In this document: positions 1 through 6,434 of the stretch, piece after piece | Layout of the letters: each line of letters opens with the position of its first letter | Numbering within the stretch: position 1 is the stretch's first letter | Source: Thiomicrospira sp. UBA5634 | GTDB taxonomy: Bacteria; Pseudomonadota; Gammaproteobacteria; Thiomicrospirales; Thiomicrospiraceae | Direction: 5' to 3' | NCBI GenBank assembly: GCA_002421475.1 | Contig: DIJW01000117.1 | Location: 1-7,257 of the forward strand | DNA: 7,257 nt | Program-made: the position numbers and the translations under genes | The notes under the pieces: generated by a model | What the model saw: the letters and a program-made list of their open reading frames with translations, nothing else | What the model was told of the DNA's origin: nothing | Database searches by the model: none

Positions 1-1497
1 ATCGGCCAAGGGATCGAGTTCGATTATTGTTGTGTTCATGCCGCGATGGCGTTGCGTGAAGATGGTTATGAAACCATTATGGTTAACTGTAACCCTGAAA
101 CGGTTTCAACCGACTATGACACTTCGGATCGTTTGTATTTTGAACCGCTAACTTTAGAAGATGTGTTGGAAATTGTCGCAGTTGAAAAACCAAAAGGCGT
201 GATTGTACAGTACGGCGGACAAACGCCATTAAAACTGGCGCGCGATTTAGAAGCGGCCGGCGTACCGATTATTGGTACTTCGCCGGATTCAATCGACTTA
301 GCGGAAGATCGTGAGCGTTTCCAAGGTTTGTTAAACCGTTTAGAGTTACGTCAACCGGCAAACCGTACCGCACGTCGTGAAGAAGAAGCGATTACTTTGG
401 CAAAAGAGATTGGTTATCCGCTAGTTGTTCGTCCGTCTTATGTATTAGGCGGTCGCGCAATGGAAATTGTTTATTCAGAAGACGACTTAACCCGTTATAT
501 GAAGTATGCGGTGCAAGTATCTAATGACTCACCTGTGTTGTTGGATCGTTTCTTGGATGATGCGGTTGAGTTAGATGTCGATGCCATTTGTGACGGTGAG
601 CAAGTTGTGATAGGTGGTTTGATGGAACACATTGAGCAAGCCGGTATTCACTCAGGTGACTCGGCCTGCTCGTTGCCACCTTACAGCATTTCGCAAAAAA
701 TTCAGGACGAAATTCGTGAGCAGGTTGCCAAAATGGCGAAAGCTTTAAATGTTGTCGGTTTGATGAATACGCAGTTCGCGGTCAAAGGTGATGACATTTA
801 TGTATTAGAAGTTAACCCACGTGCATCGCGTACCGTGCCGTTTGTGTCGAAAGCGATTGGTCAGCCATTAGCTAAAATTGCAGCCCGTTGCATGGTAGGG
901 CAAACCTTGAAACAGCAGAAGTTTGAAACGGAAGTAATGCCAAAGCATTATTCAGTTAAAGAAGCGGTGTTCCCGTTTATTAAGTTCTTAGGTGTGGATC
1001 CTATTTTAGGGCCGGAAATGAAGTCAACCGGTGAGGTAATGGGAGTGGGGCAAAACTTTGCGCAGGCGTATGCCAATGCGCAGTTAGCTGCCGGTACTAT
1101 TTTGCCTCGGGAGGGTAAAGCCTTCCTCAGTGTACGCAAAGCTGATCGCGCAAAAGTAGTTGACTTAGCTCGTCAGTTGCTGGCGAAAGGCTTTAGTATT
1201 GTTGCAACCCGAGGCACTGCCGCATCCCTTGTGGAAGCCGGAGTAGAGTGTGAGTTGGTCAATAAAGTAACGGAAGGCCGTCCGAACATTGTGGATGCGA
1301 TCAAAAACGAAGAAATTGCGTTGATTGTTAATACATCCGATGGTTCTGTAAGCATTAAAGATTCTTCCGGTATTCGCCGTGAAGCTCTTATGCATAAGGT
1401 TTGTTACACCACGACGATGGCAGGTGCCTTTGCAACGGTAGCGGCGATGGATTACCTTGATGATCAACCGGTGCATCGTTTACAAGATTTACACTAA
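1..1497 (+). CDS. carB: Carbamoyl phosphate synthetase large subunit, C-terminal 498 residues (5' partial)
   Basis: CarB makes carbamoyl phosphate from bicarbonate, ATP and ammonia delivered by the small subunit CarA; the product feeds pyrimidine and arginine synthesis in the cytoplasm. The reading frame is open from base 1 and stops at 1495-1497, so the start is outside the window. The family is about 1070 residues, so this is roughly its second half. Seen in the fragment: the start of the second (carbamate-phosphorylating) half with IGQGIEFDY at residues 1-9 and [19 protein letters not shown] at about 29-47; the ATP-grasp segment [11 protein letters not shown] at 144-154; [12 protein letters not shown] at 210-221; [16 protein letters not shown] at 270-285. 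From about residue 372 follows the MGS-like allosteric domain, where T403, T406 and K422 line up with residues known in E. coli to bind IMP/UMP, so nucleotide feedback is expected. The match to E. coli CarB, compared from memory, is close along the whole length. CarA would be expected upstream. The ATG at 46 is internal and not the start. Confidence 0.98.
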   Translation: MGQGIEFDYCCVHAAMALREDGYETIMVNCNPETVSTDYDTSDRLYFEPLTLEDVLEIVAVEKPKGVIVQYGGQTPLKLARDLEAAGVPIIGTSPDSIDLAEDRERFQGLLNRLELRQPANRTARREEEAITLAKEIGYPLVVRPSYVLGGRAMEIVYSEDDLTRYMKYAVQVSNDSPVLLDRFLDDAVELDVDAICDGEQVVIGGLMEHIEQAGIHSGDSACSLPPYSISQKIQDEIREQVAKMAKALNVVGLMNTQFAVKGDDIYVLEVNPRASRTVPFVSKAIGQPLAKIAARCMVGQTLKQQKFETEVMPKHYSVKEAVFPFIKFLGVDPILGPEMKSTGEVMGVGQNFAQAYANAQLAAGTILPREGKAFLSVRKADRAKVVDLARQLLAKGFSIVATRGTAASLVEAGVECELVNKVTEGRPNIVDAIKNEEIALIVNTSDGSVSIKDSSGIRREALMHKVCYTTTMAGAFATVAAMDYLDDQPVHRLQDLH

Positions 1498-1506
1498 ACA
1501 TATTGT
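1479..1506 (+). promoter_or_regulatory. Candidate sigma70 promoter for greA at the end of carB
   Basis: TTTACA (1479-1484, 5 of 6 to the -35 consensus) lies 16 bases before TATTGT (1501-1506, 4 of 6 to the -10 consensus). A transcript would begin near 1513, just before the hairpin at 1521-1550. The boxes are found by eye in AT-rich DNA, so this is a candidate only. greA could also be read from the car promoter. Confidence 0.3.
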
Positions 1507-1520
1507 GACAATTGATTAAA

Positions 1521-1560
1521 AGAAGTTGGCACTTGTAAGTGCCAGCTTCTTTTTCTTTTA
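1521..1560 (+). terminator. Rho-independent terminator between carB and greA
   Basis: The left arm 1521-1533 pairs with 1538-1550 as a 13-base-pair stem with a single G-T wobble (T1526/G1545) and the four-base loop TGTA. The tail 1550-1560 is TTTTTCTTTTA. This is a textbook intrinsic terminator. It ends only two bases before the greA Shine-Dalgarno sequence, so it ends carAB transcription and also acts as a barrier or attenuator in the greA leader. E. coli greA is known to carry a terminator in its leader that yields short GraL RNAs, and the layout here is similar. Confidence 0.88.
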
Positions 1561-1561
1561 T

Positions 1562-1566
1562 GGAGT
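1562..1566 (+). promoter_or_regulatory. Ribosome binding site that fixes the greA start
   Basis: GGAGT at 1562-1566 is seven bases before the ATG at 1574. It rules out the in-frame TTG at 1526, which lies inside the terminator stem and would add 16 residues that GreA proteins do not have. Confidence 0.85.
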
Positions 1567-1573
1567 ATTTAAT

Positions 1574-2050
1574 ATGCAAAAACATCCAATGACAAAAGAG
1601 GGTGCAGATAAGCATCAGGCTGAGTTGCAACGCTTGAAAAAAGAAGATCGCCCACGTATTACACAGGCGATTGCAGATGCTCGTGAACATGGTGATTTAA
1701 AAGAAAATGCTGAATACCATGCTGCGCGTGAACAACAAGGTTTGATTGAAGCACGCATAAAAATGTTAGAAGGTATTTTGAGTCATGCACAAATTATTGA
1801 TGTTTCAAAACTCGAGGCACACGGAAAAATAGTCTTTGGCGCGACAGTGAAGCTGTTGAATATAGACACGGATGAAGAGGTTTTGTATCGGATTGTCGGC
1901 AACGAAGAGTCTGATGTAAAAGAAAATAAAATTTCAATTAATTCTCCAATTGCTCGCGCATTAATAGGCAAAGAAGAAGGAGATGAGGTGGTTGTGCAGG
2001 CCCCAAGTGGAGAAATTGAGTATGAAATTTTAGAGGTTCTCTATATCTAG
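1574..2050 (+). CDS. greA: Transcription elongation factor GreA
   Basis: GreA enters the secondary channel of RNA polymerase and stimulates cleavage of backtracked RNA, which rescues stalled complexes and improves fidelity. The 158-residue length equals that of E. coli GreA. The N-terminal coiled-coil finger spans about residues 1-75. Its tip carries the family signature with D41 and E44 ([17 protein letters not shown], 40-56), the acidic pair that places the catalytic metal. The C-terminal FKBP-like domain (about 80-158) includes [15 protein letters not shown] and [15 protein letters not shown], both typical of the family. The start is the ATG with GGAGT seven bases upstream. It follows carB by 76 bases, an arrangement common in gammaproteobacteria. 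The terminator immediately upstream suggests that greA output depends on readthrough or on its own promoter with attenuation. Nothing in the protein looks damaged. Confidence 0.97.
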   Translation: MQKHPMTKEGADKHQAELQRLKKEDRPRITQAIADAREHGDLKENAEYHAAREQQGLIEARIKMLEGILSHAQIIDVSKLEAHGKIVFGATVKLLNIDTDEEVLYRIVGNEESDVKENKISINSPIARALIGKEEGDEVVVQAPSGEIEYEILEVLYI

Positions 2051-2100
2051 TAGTGATTTAACGAGCTGGCGCAACTGAGTGGTATGGTTGATAAAAAAAG

Positions 2101-2129
2101 TTTATAAGCATTGGATTATATTCTATAAA
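2101..2129 (+). promoter_or_regulatory. Candidate promoter for the small secreted protein gene
   Basis: TTTATA (2101-2106, 4 of 6) and TATAAA (2124-2129, 5 of 6) are separated by 17 bases. They would start a transcript near 2136 with a leader of about 70 bases. The whole stretch 2088-2132 is AT-rich, so other pairings are possible. The 155-base gap between greA and this gene shows no convincing greA terminator and no riboswitch that I recognise. Confidence 0.35.
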
Positions 2130-2195
2130 AATCGGCTTGCAATTTAGGTGGAAACGCGTCAGAATTATCAGCGCTAGAGAGGCAAAACCTATTTT

Positions 2196-2200
2196 GGAGT
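2196..2200 (+). promoter_or_regulatory. Ribosome binding site fixing the start of the secreted protein
   Basis: GGAGT at 2196-2200 lies five bases before the ATG at 2206. It supports that start over the in-frame TTG at 2137, which would put 23 charged residues in front of the signal peptide. Confidence 0.75.
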
Positions 2201-2205
2201 ATTCA

Positions 2206-2586
2206 ATGAAACAACTAACTCTTAAAGCTTTGTTTCTATCAGCGGTAGCAGCATTCTCTATGAATGCAAATGCTTCTTCTGTATATGATCAATGCGTGAG
2301 TGATGCCGCTAAACTTATCGAAGCCGGTAAGAATGGTGGTTTAAATGCGGCGAAAGAAGTCCAACAGTCTACGACTATGGATCAATGCAAAGCAGCACTT
2401 ACTGAGATCGAAGCAAAGTATGAAAATAAGTGGCGCTATGAAGAAAATGGTAAGCAGTATGTCGTTGCTCCTTACTCAGTAATGTCAGAAGCTGATCGTG
2501 AACAATGGGCAACCTTGTTCAATGCGATTGACACCAAAAACTTCATGGGTGTTCGTTTCTTGATGGCTGTTTACTACCGTCAATAA
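2206..2586 (+). CDS. Small secreted (periplasmic) protein, family not recognised
   Basis: This is a 126-residue protein that I cannot assign to a known family. The N-terminus is a clear Sec signal peptide: K2 and K7, a hydrophobic stretch at about residues 8-18, and an ANA-type signal peptidase I site with cleavage expected after A23. There is no lipobox cysteine, so the mature product of about 103 residues should be soluble in the periplasm or exported. The mature part has exactly two cysteines, C30 and C61, both in Q-C contexts, which could form one disulfide. It is otherwise polar and probably mostly helical, with a C-terminal segment (about 103-126) that is more hydrophobic and ends in MAVYYRQ. 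The gene has a candidate promoter and a strong terminator of its own, so it is probably monocistronic. The start is the ATG after GGAGT. Being real is well supported by the signal peptide, ribosome site and terminator; the function is unknown. Confidence 0.85.
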   Translation: MKQLTLKALFLSAVAAFSMNANASSVYDQCVSDAAKLIEAGKNGGLNAAKEVQQSTTMDQCKAALTEIEAKYENKWRYEENGKQYVVAPYSVMSEADREQWATLFNAIDTKNFMGVRFLMAVYYRQ

Positions 2587-2614
2587 TTTTATTGATTGTA
2601 GGTGATGCATCTCG

Positions 2615-2643
2615 AAAGCCGGCTTAACAGCCGGCTTTTTTAT
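2615..2643 (+). terminator. Rho-independent terminator after the secreted protein gene
   Basis: AAAGCCGGCT (2615-2624) and AGCCGGCTTT (2629-2638) form a perfect 10-base-pair stem with loop TAAC, followed by a run of T that continues to 2641. It begins 28 bases after the stop codon. It separates this gene from the five-gene operon that starts at 2673, leaving only about 30 bases for a promoter unless that promoter is upstream of, or within, the hairpin. Confidence 0.92.
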
Positions 2644-2672
2644 TGGTTAAATTTTAGCGTAAGAAGGTATTG

Positions 2673-3509
2673 ATGGTAGCCGCAAAACACAATTTATTTG
2701 AACAGGTTTACGCCTGTTTAATGTGTTCTGATTTAACTGAAAAGATACAGCGTTTAGATAACTTACTTGATGATTGGTCTGAACGCCGTTTTGAGTTTAT
2801 ACCTCTGCAAAAGGTTGAACGCATCCCGGATCCGGGGCGTCCATCAAAACCTGAGTTGGTTGCTCCTAAAGCCCTAATAAGACGACGGGTAGGTTCTCGA
2901 GAAGGACATCTTGCTTTGATGCACTCGATCGCTCATATTGAGTTTAATGCGATTAATTTGGCGCTTGATGCTATTTATCGTTTTCAGCAAATGCCGATTG
3001 CTTATTATCAAGATTGGCTGGGGGTAGCTGGAGAGGAAGCTTATCATTTTCAGATGGTTCGAGAGCATTTGTATCACATGGGCTGTGAGTATGGCGATAT
3101 GCCGGCGCATAACGGTTTGTGGTTAACGACTTATGAAACGGATCATGATGTGATGGTTCGCATGGCATTAGTGCCAAGAACGCTTGAAGCACGAGGCTTG
3201 GATGTGACACCACCTATGATAAAGCGGTTGCGAGCGATTGGTGATCATCGTGGCGTTGAAATATTAAAAATTTTATTGCGTGATGAGATTGGTCATGTTG
3301 CGGTCGGAACTCGCTGGTATCGTTATGAATGTGAACGACGACAATTAAACCCGTTTGATGAGTTTCAACGTATCCTTAACACTTATTTTCACGGCGATAT
3401 TCGCGGGCCTTTTAATTATGCCGCGCGTGAACAAGCAGGTTTTTCAGAGCAAGAGATTGCTTGGCTGAAATCAATAGAAAAGCAAACATTTGATTTTAAT
3501 GATGACTGA
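2673..3509 (+). CDS. DUF455 family ferritin-like (putative di-iron) protein
   Basis: This 278-residue protein matches the DUF455 / COG2833 family of uncharacterised proteins with a ferritin-like four-helix bundle. Motifs seen: HSIAHIEFNAINLALDA (84-100), GEEAYHFQMV (120-129), PRTLEARGLDVTP (168-180) and LRDEIGHVAVG (202-212). These give the ligand set expected for a carboxylate-bridged di-iron site: E90, E122xxH125, E172 and E205xxH208. The substrate is unknown. It is not MiaE or a ferritin by overall sequence. The start is the ATG at 2673, with AGAAGG five bases upstream; the TTG directly before it is in frame but less likely. The gene is the first of a tight five-gene cluster and overlaps the methyltransferase gene by 11 bases, which suggests translational coupling. 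No clear promoter is visible in the short space after the upstream terminator. Family assignment is from recalled motifs; iron binding is inferred. Confidence 0.88.
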   Translation: MVAAKHNLFEQVYACLMCSDLTEKIQRLDNLLDDWSERRFEFIPLQKVERIPDPGRPSKPELVAPKALIRRRVGSREGHLALMHSIAHIEFNAINLALDAIYRFQQMPIAYYQDWLGVAGEEAYHFQMVREHLYHMGCEYGDMPAHNGLWLTTYETDHDVMVRMALVPRTLEARGLDVTPPMIKRLRAIGDHRGVEILKILLRDEIGHVAVGTRWYRYECERRQLNPFDEFQRILNTYFHGDIRGPFNYAAREQAGFSEQEIAWLKSIEKQTFDFNDD

Positions 3510-4140
3510 TCGATTAGCCGAAAAACAGCGACAACGCATTATTTTGCGTCATAAAGCATCTATTGAACGATATGGTTATACGCCAACGGCATTATTTTGG
3601 AGTAATCGCGATGTTCAATTGAAACGTTTCGAGGTGTTGTCTCGAATATTACCTAGCTTAAAGCCTGTTCAGCACCAGGCCTGGTCCATCTTAGATGTCG
3701 GTTGTGGTTTTGCTGATTTGTATACTTATTTACGAGACAAGGGTTATAACATCCAATACACCGGTGTTGATTTATCGCCAGATATGATTTTTAGTGCTTC
3801 CAATATGTATCCTGCCTTAAACTTTTTGCAAGGTGAGTTGGCCGATCAAGACTTTTGTGTGCAATCGTTTGATTTTGTATTTTTATCCGGCGCGTTAAAT
3901 GAAGTGGTCGATGAAACGGGTGATTACGCTAAGTCTTTGATTCAGAAAATTTATCAGTTAGCGCGTTATGGCGTGGCGTTTAATTTGTTAAATCGACATG
4001 ATTCATGGATTGCAAGCAGGTCGGATTTACAAAGTTTTTACCCACGAGAGATTGTGGTATTCTGTGAAACATTCGCAAAAAAAGTAGATTGGTGCGCGGA
4101 TTATTTGCCGAATGACTTTACGGTGTTTCTGAACAAATAG
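3499..4140 (+). CDS. Class I SAM-dependent methyltransferase, substrate unknown
   Basis: The 213-residue product has a Rossmann-type methyltransferase fold. Motif I is ILDVGCGFADL (64-74), the SAM-binding glycine loop. Motif II, VDLSPDMI (90-97), holds the acidic residue D91 expected to bind the SAM ribose. A motif-IV-like stretch FDFVFLSGALNEV follows. The N-terminal part (about 1-55) with RYGYTPTALFWSNRDVQ is a family-specific cap that may set substrate choice, which I cannot read from sequence. Two adjacent ATGs (3499 and 3502) are possible starts. Neither has a recognisable Shine-Dalgarno sequence. Both lie inside the end of the DUF455 gene, so translation probably depends on reinitiation after that stop at 3507-3509. 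The coding region contains one copy of a repeated palindrome at 3674-3685. The kinase gene begins 10 bases after its stop. Confidence 0.87.
   Translation: MMTDRLAEKQRQRIILRHKASIERYGYTPTALFWSNRDVQLKRFEVLSRILPSLKPVQHQAWSILDVGCGFADLYTYLRDKGYNIQYTGVDLSPDMIFSASNMYPALNFLQGELADQDFCVQSFDFVFLSGALNEVVDETGDYAKSLIQKIYQLARYGVAFNLLNRHDSWIASRSDLQSFYPREIVVFCETFAKKVDWCADYLPNDFTVFLNK
3674..3685. repeat. Repeated palindrome ACCAGGCCTGGT, copy 1
   Basis: This perfect 12-base palindrome lies inside the methyltransferase gene, read as H-Q-A-W-S. With the three bases before it, the 15-mer at 3671-3685 is identical to 6441-6455. Other copies are at 6155-6166 and 6444-6455. Confidence 0.8.
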
Positions 4141-4150
4141 GGTTGGTTAA

Positions 4151-5065
4151 ATGATTCGTTTTGGGGTTGACCTTGGTGGCACAAAAATAGAAATTGTAGC
4201 ATTAGATTCTCACAATAAAATTGTGTTACGCCAACGTGTTGATACGCCTAAAGGTGATTACATTGCAACATTAGAAGCGATTGTGGCATTAGTTACTGAT
4301 GCAGAATTTATTTTAGGTTGTTCCGGCTCAGTCGGTATTGGTATTCCCGGTGCATTATCTGGTAAGACCGGTCGAGTCAAAAATGCCAATTCAACTTGGT
4401 TAATCGGTGAGGATTTGTTGGCAGATTTGCAGCATCGTTTACAACGTCCGGTTAGGATTGCAAATGATGCAAATTGTTTTGCTTTGTCAGAGGCTCGACA
4501 AGGAGCGGCATTTGGAGCGCAAACGGTATTTGGCGTGATCCTTGGAACAGGCTGCGGTGGCGGTTTGGTTGTTAACGGACAAATTATTAATGGTGTCAAT
4601 TCGATAGCCGGTGAATGGGGGCATAACCCATTGCCATGGAAGCTGGCTATAGAGCATGAAGTGGCTTGTTATTGTGGCCAAAAAGATTGTGTAGAAACTT
4701 TTTTGTCCGGCACAGGTTTGGCTAATCGTTATCATCTTACAAACAATGAAAACATTAATGCACTCGAAATAGTCGGCAGGATGCGTCGCGGTGATGAAAA
4801 AGCCAGCAGGCTGATGCAGCGTTATTATGATTGGCTGGCACAAGGTTTAGCTGCGGTAATTAATTTATTCGATCCTGAAGTGATTGTGTTAGGTGGTGGG
4901 TTAAGCCAAATTCATGAGTTGTATACAGAAGTACCAAGTCGTTGGAGTCGTTGGGTTTTCAGTGATGAAGTATTAACTCAACTAAGGGCACCTCAGTTTG
5001 GTGATTCAAGTGGCGTGATTGGCGCTGCTTGGTTATGGGGAGAGGCAGACGATGTCAAAATCTAA
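4151..5065 (+). CDS. mak: ROK family sugar kinase, probable fructokinase/mannokinase (Mak-like)
   Basis: Mak phosphorylates fructose (and mannose) at C6 with ATP in the cytoplasm. The 304-residue protein matches E. coli Mak (about 302 residues), as recalled, almost end to end. Seen: the phosphate-binding motif DLGGTK at 7-12; VKNANSTWL at 76-84; IANDANCFALSEA at 103-115 with the catalytic base D106; GTGCGGG at 132-138; EWGHNPLPW at 155-163; and the ROK zinc site H158 with CYCGxxxxC (C173, C175, C180), followed by ETF. The adenosine-side motif VIVLGGGLS is at 244-252, and GDSSGVIGAAWLW closes the protein. All key residues are present, so it should be active. Fructose is the best guess; N-acetylglucosamine or glucose cannot be excluded, because ROK enzymes are promiscuous. 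The start is ATG 4151, with AGGG at 4139-4142 eight bases upstream. It overlaps the next gene by 14 bases. Confidence 0.92.
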   Translation: MIRFGVDLGGTKIEIVALDSHNKIVLRQRVDTPKGDYIATLEAIVALVTDAEFILGCSGSVGIGIPGALSGKTGRVKNANSTWLIGEDLLADLQHRLQRPVRIANDANCFALSEARQGAAFGAQTVFGVILGTGCGGGLVVNGQIINGVNSIAGEWGHNPLPWKLAIEHEVACYCGQKDCVETFLSGTGLANRYHLTNNENINALEIVGRMRRGDEKASRLMQRYYDWLAQGLAAVINLFDPEVIVLGGGLSQIHELYTEVPSRWSRWVFSDEVLTQLRAPQFGDSSGVIGAAWLWGEADDVKI

Positions 5066-6104
5066 GCTGATGATTGCAGCAAATAAGGCGCTTGAATACA
5101 TAACAAGCCAAAAGTTGGCTTGTACCACCGCTAATTTATCTATCTGGCAGAATTATTTTCTGGGCGAAAATAAAGCGCTGATTTCACGTATTCGCAGTAT
5201 TCAAAAAAGTGGTCAAGATTTTACCGAGCAAGTAACCAATACTTTGTATGAAGAATATATTTTACGCCAGCATATGCGCCAAAAAATGGGCTTGGATGAA
5301 GTCGCTCTGTCGATGATTGAACGCTCTGAAGCGTTACAAAATCATATCCAGTTGTTTTGCCAAAAACTCGCGGAAAAACAAAAAAACTTGCAGGGTATGA
5401 AACGTGATTTATCCATGGCTGAAGTTAAAGAGGTTATTAATTTAATTCTGCGCCAAGCATTGCAAGAAATGGACGAAATTGAGCAAGAAGCACAAGAAAC
5501 TATTTTGTGGTTGGATAAAGGCATGGATAACTTGCAGCAGGCTCGTAATCTTGCGTTAGAGTTTGAAATGAATGTACATCGAGATTTTTTGACCGGGGTG
5601 CCGGATCAGCAATATTTCAGAAAGCAGATGGAAGATTTATTAAATAAATCTTTTTCAGGCCTGGTGCATCATCGCAAATTCGTCGTGTTTTATATTAGTC
5701 AGTTAGATCACTACAATGAGACCTATTCTTGGCTGTTAGGTGATAGTGTTATCCGTCAAGTAACGAGAGTGATTCAGGAACAGTTGGCTCAATATAGTGG
5801 TTGGCAGGTTATGCGTTATGGCGGTGCCGGATTTGTGGTGATGCCGACACCTTCGACCCAAATGTCGAGCTTGGGGATCTTTATTCAATCCGTCATTAGA
5901 TCAATTGAAAATAAATCACTGGTGATAAAAAGTACTCAGCAAAAACTCAAACAAATAGATCTTTGTGCCTTGTTAGTGCCTTATGAGGTATATGACACAT
6001 TAGATGAAGTTGAGACAAAAATTAAACAGGGTATTGAGCGTTTTAAAACCTCAGCGGTGACCCATAGCATGGTGCTGGATTTATCGGAGGAAGCGGTAGC
6101 TTAA
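5052..6104 (+). CDS. Degenerate GGDEF-domain protein, probably not a diguanylate cyclase
   Basis: The 350-residue protein has two parts. Residues 1 to about 60 resemble the N-terminal helix domain of DgcB-like cyclases (L29, W32, Y35, G38xN40 pattern), followed by charged helices to about 175 that are probably a coiled coil. From 177 comes a GGDEF domain: DFLTGVPDQQYF (178-189), YNETYSWLLGD (221-231) and MRYGGAGFVVMP (254-265). The signature is GGAGF (257-261) instead of GGDEF/GGEEF, so the catalytic acidic pair is lost. The metal-binding aspartate equivalent to PleD D327 appears to be Y214. The inhibitory RxxD site is absent. Guanine-contacting residues equivalent to PleD N335 and D344 seem kept (N222, D231). 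No membrane segment was seen. A role as a GTP or c-di-GMP binding or scaffolding protein is inferred. The start is ATG 5052, with GGGGAGAGG six bases upstream. It overlaps the kinase gene by 14 bases and abuts the thioredoxin-like gene. Confidence 0.88.
   Translation: MSKSKLMIAANKALEYITSQKLACTTANLSIWQNYFLGENKALISRIRSIQKSGQDFTEQVTNTLYEEYILRQHMRQKMGLDEVALSMIERSEALQNHIQLFCQKLAEKQKNLQGMKRDLSMAEVKEVINLILRQALQEMDEIEQEAQETILWLDKGMDNLQQARNLALEFEMNVHRDFLTGVPDQQYFRKQMEDLLNKSFSGLVHHRKFVVFYISQLDHYNETYSWLLGDSVIRQVTRVIQEQLAQYSGWQVMRYGGAGFVVMPTPSTQMSSLGIFIQSVIRSIENKSLVIKSTQQKLKQIDLCALLVPYEVYDTLDEVETKIKQGIERFKTSAVTHSMVLDLSEEAVA
5654..5666. repeat. Imperfect copy of the repeated palindrome
   Basis: TTCAGGCCTGGTG matches the 12-base core at 10 of 12 positions. 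Its CAGGCCTGGTG (5656-5666) is identical to 6446-6456. It lies in the GGDEF gene, read as S-G-L-V-H, a different codon phase from copy 1. Confidence 0.5.
6086..6090 (+). promoter_or_regulatory. Ribosome binding site of the thioredoxin-like gene, unusually far from the start
   Basis: GGAGG (6086-6090) lies 14 bases before the ATG at 6105, longer than the usual 5-9. No better start codon is closer. Because the ATG directly follows the TAA of the upstream gene, translational coupling may compensate. Confidence 0.55.
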
Positions 6105-6434
6105 ATGGAACAACTGAATTCACTGACTGAATTAGATCAACGGATTAATCAACAACCAGGCCTGGTTGTGTTGTTTGGTGGTCAGCAATGCGGCGTTTGT
6201 CAGGTCATTAAACCGAAATTAGCTCAAATGTTGGCTGAAACCTATCCCGATATGCAATGTGTTTATATTGATTGTCAGCAAACACCTGAATTATGTGCAC
6301 AAAAATCAGTGTTTAGTTTGCCGGTCGTTCATGTGTATTTCGATGGACAGCGTTTTATTGAAAAAGCACGCAGTTTTAGTTTGCCCGGTTTGATGGCCGA
6401 AATGCAACGTCCTTACACCATGATGTTTGGTTGA
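6105..6434 (+). CDS. Thioredoxin-like protein with a CGVC active site
   Basis: The 109-residue product is about the size of a thioredoxin. It has the order expected for the fold: beta strand LVVLFGG (20-26), redox motif C29-G-V-C32 at the start of a helix (QQCGVCQVIKPKL), strand QCVYIDC (51-57), and a cis-proline loop SLPVVHVYFDGQ with P73. The motif CGVC differs from the WCGPC of classic thioredoxin, and no tryptophan precedes it, so it is probably a specialised thiol-disulfide protein. There is no signal peptide, so it acts in the cytoplasm. Three further cysteines (C52, C57, C64) are unusual for thioredoxins. It is the last gene of the operon and starts directly after the stop of the degenerate GGDEF gene. 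The partner is unknown; the DUF455 protein or methyltransferase of the same operon are possible but unproven. Confidence 0.85.
   Translation: MEQLNSLTELDQRINQQPGLVVLFGGQQCGVCQVIKPKLAQMLAETYPDMQCVYIDCQQTPELCAQKSVFSLPVVHVYFDGQRFIEKARSFSLPGLMAEMQRPYTMMFG
6152..6169. repeat. Repeated palindrome, copy 2 (18-base perfect palindrome)
   Basis: ACAACCAGGCCTGGTTGT is a perfect palindrome around the shared core ACCAGGCCTGGT (6155-6166). It lies early in the thioredoxin-like gene, read as Q-P-G-L-V-V. Symmetry extends three bases beyond the core on each side. Confidence 0.75.

Noticed and set aside
948..1476. Several open frames on the minus strand across carB
   Set aside because: They lie opposite a highly conserved gene, have no ribosome sites, and overlap each other in different frames; they are shadows of carB codon use.
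1526..1573. TTG start extending GreA by 16 residues
   Set aside because: The extension is the terminator hairpin read as protein; the ATG at 1574 has a good ribosome site and gives the exact family length.
1388..1690. Minus-strand open frame spanning the carB-greA junction
   Set aside because: It crosses the terminator and two conserved genes and has no family resemblance.
2130..2200. Possible riboswitch or leader element before the secreted protein gene
   Set aside because: Only a very short AGG/CCT hairpin is visible; no conserved riboswitch core is recognised.
2137..2205. TTG start upstream of the secreted protein
   Set aside because: It would bury the signal peptide behind charged residues; GGAGT favours ATG 2206.
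3490..3498. TTG start of the methyltransferase at 3490
   Set aside because: Two in-frame ATGs follow within 12 bases; no ribosome site supports the TTG.
4258..4843. Two long minus-strand open frames opposite the ROK kinase
   Set aside because: Cys/Pro-rich shadow translations without ribosome sites, opposite a fully conserved enzyme.
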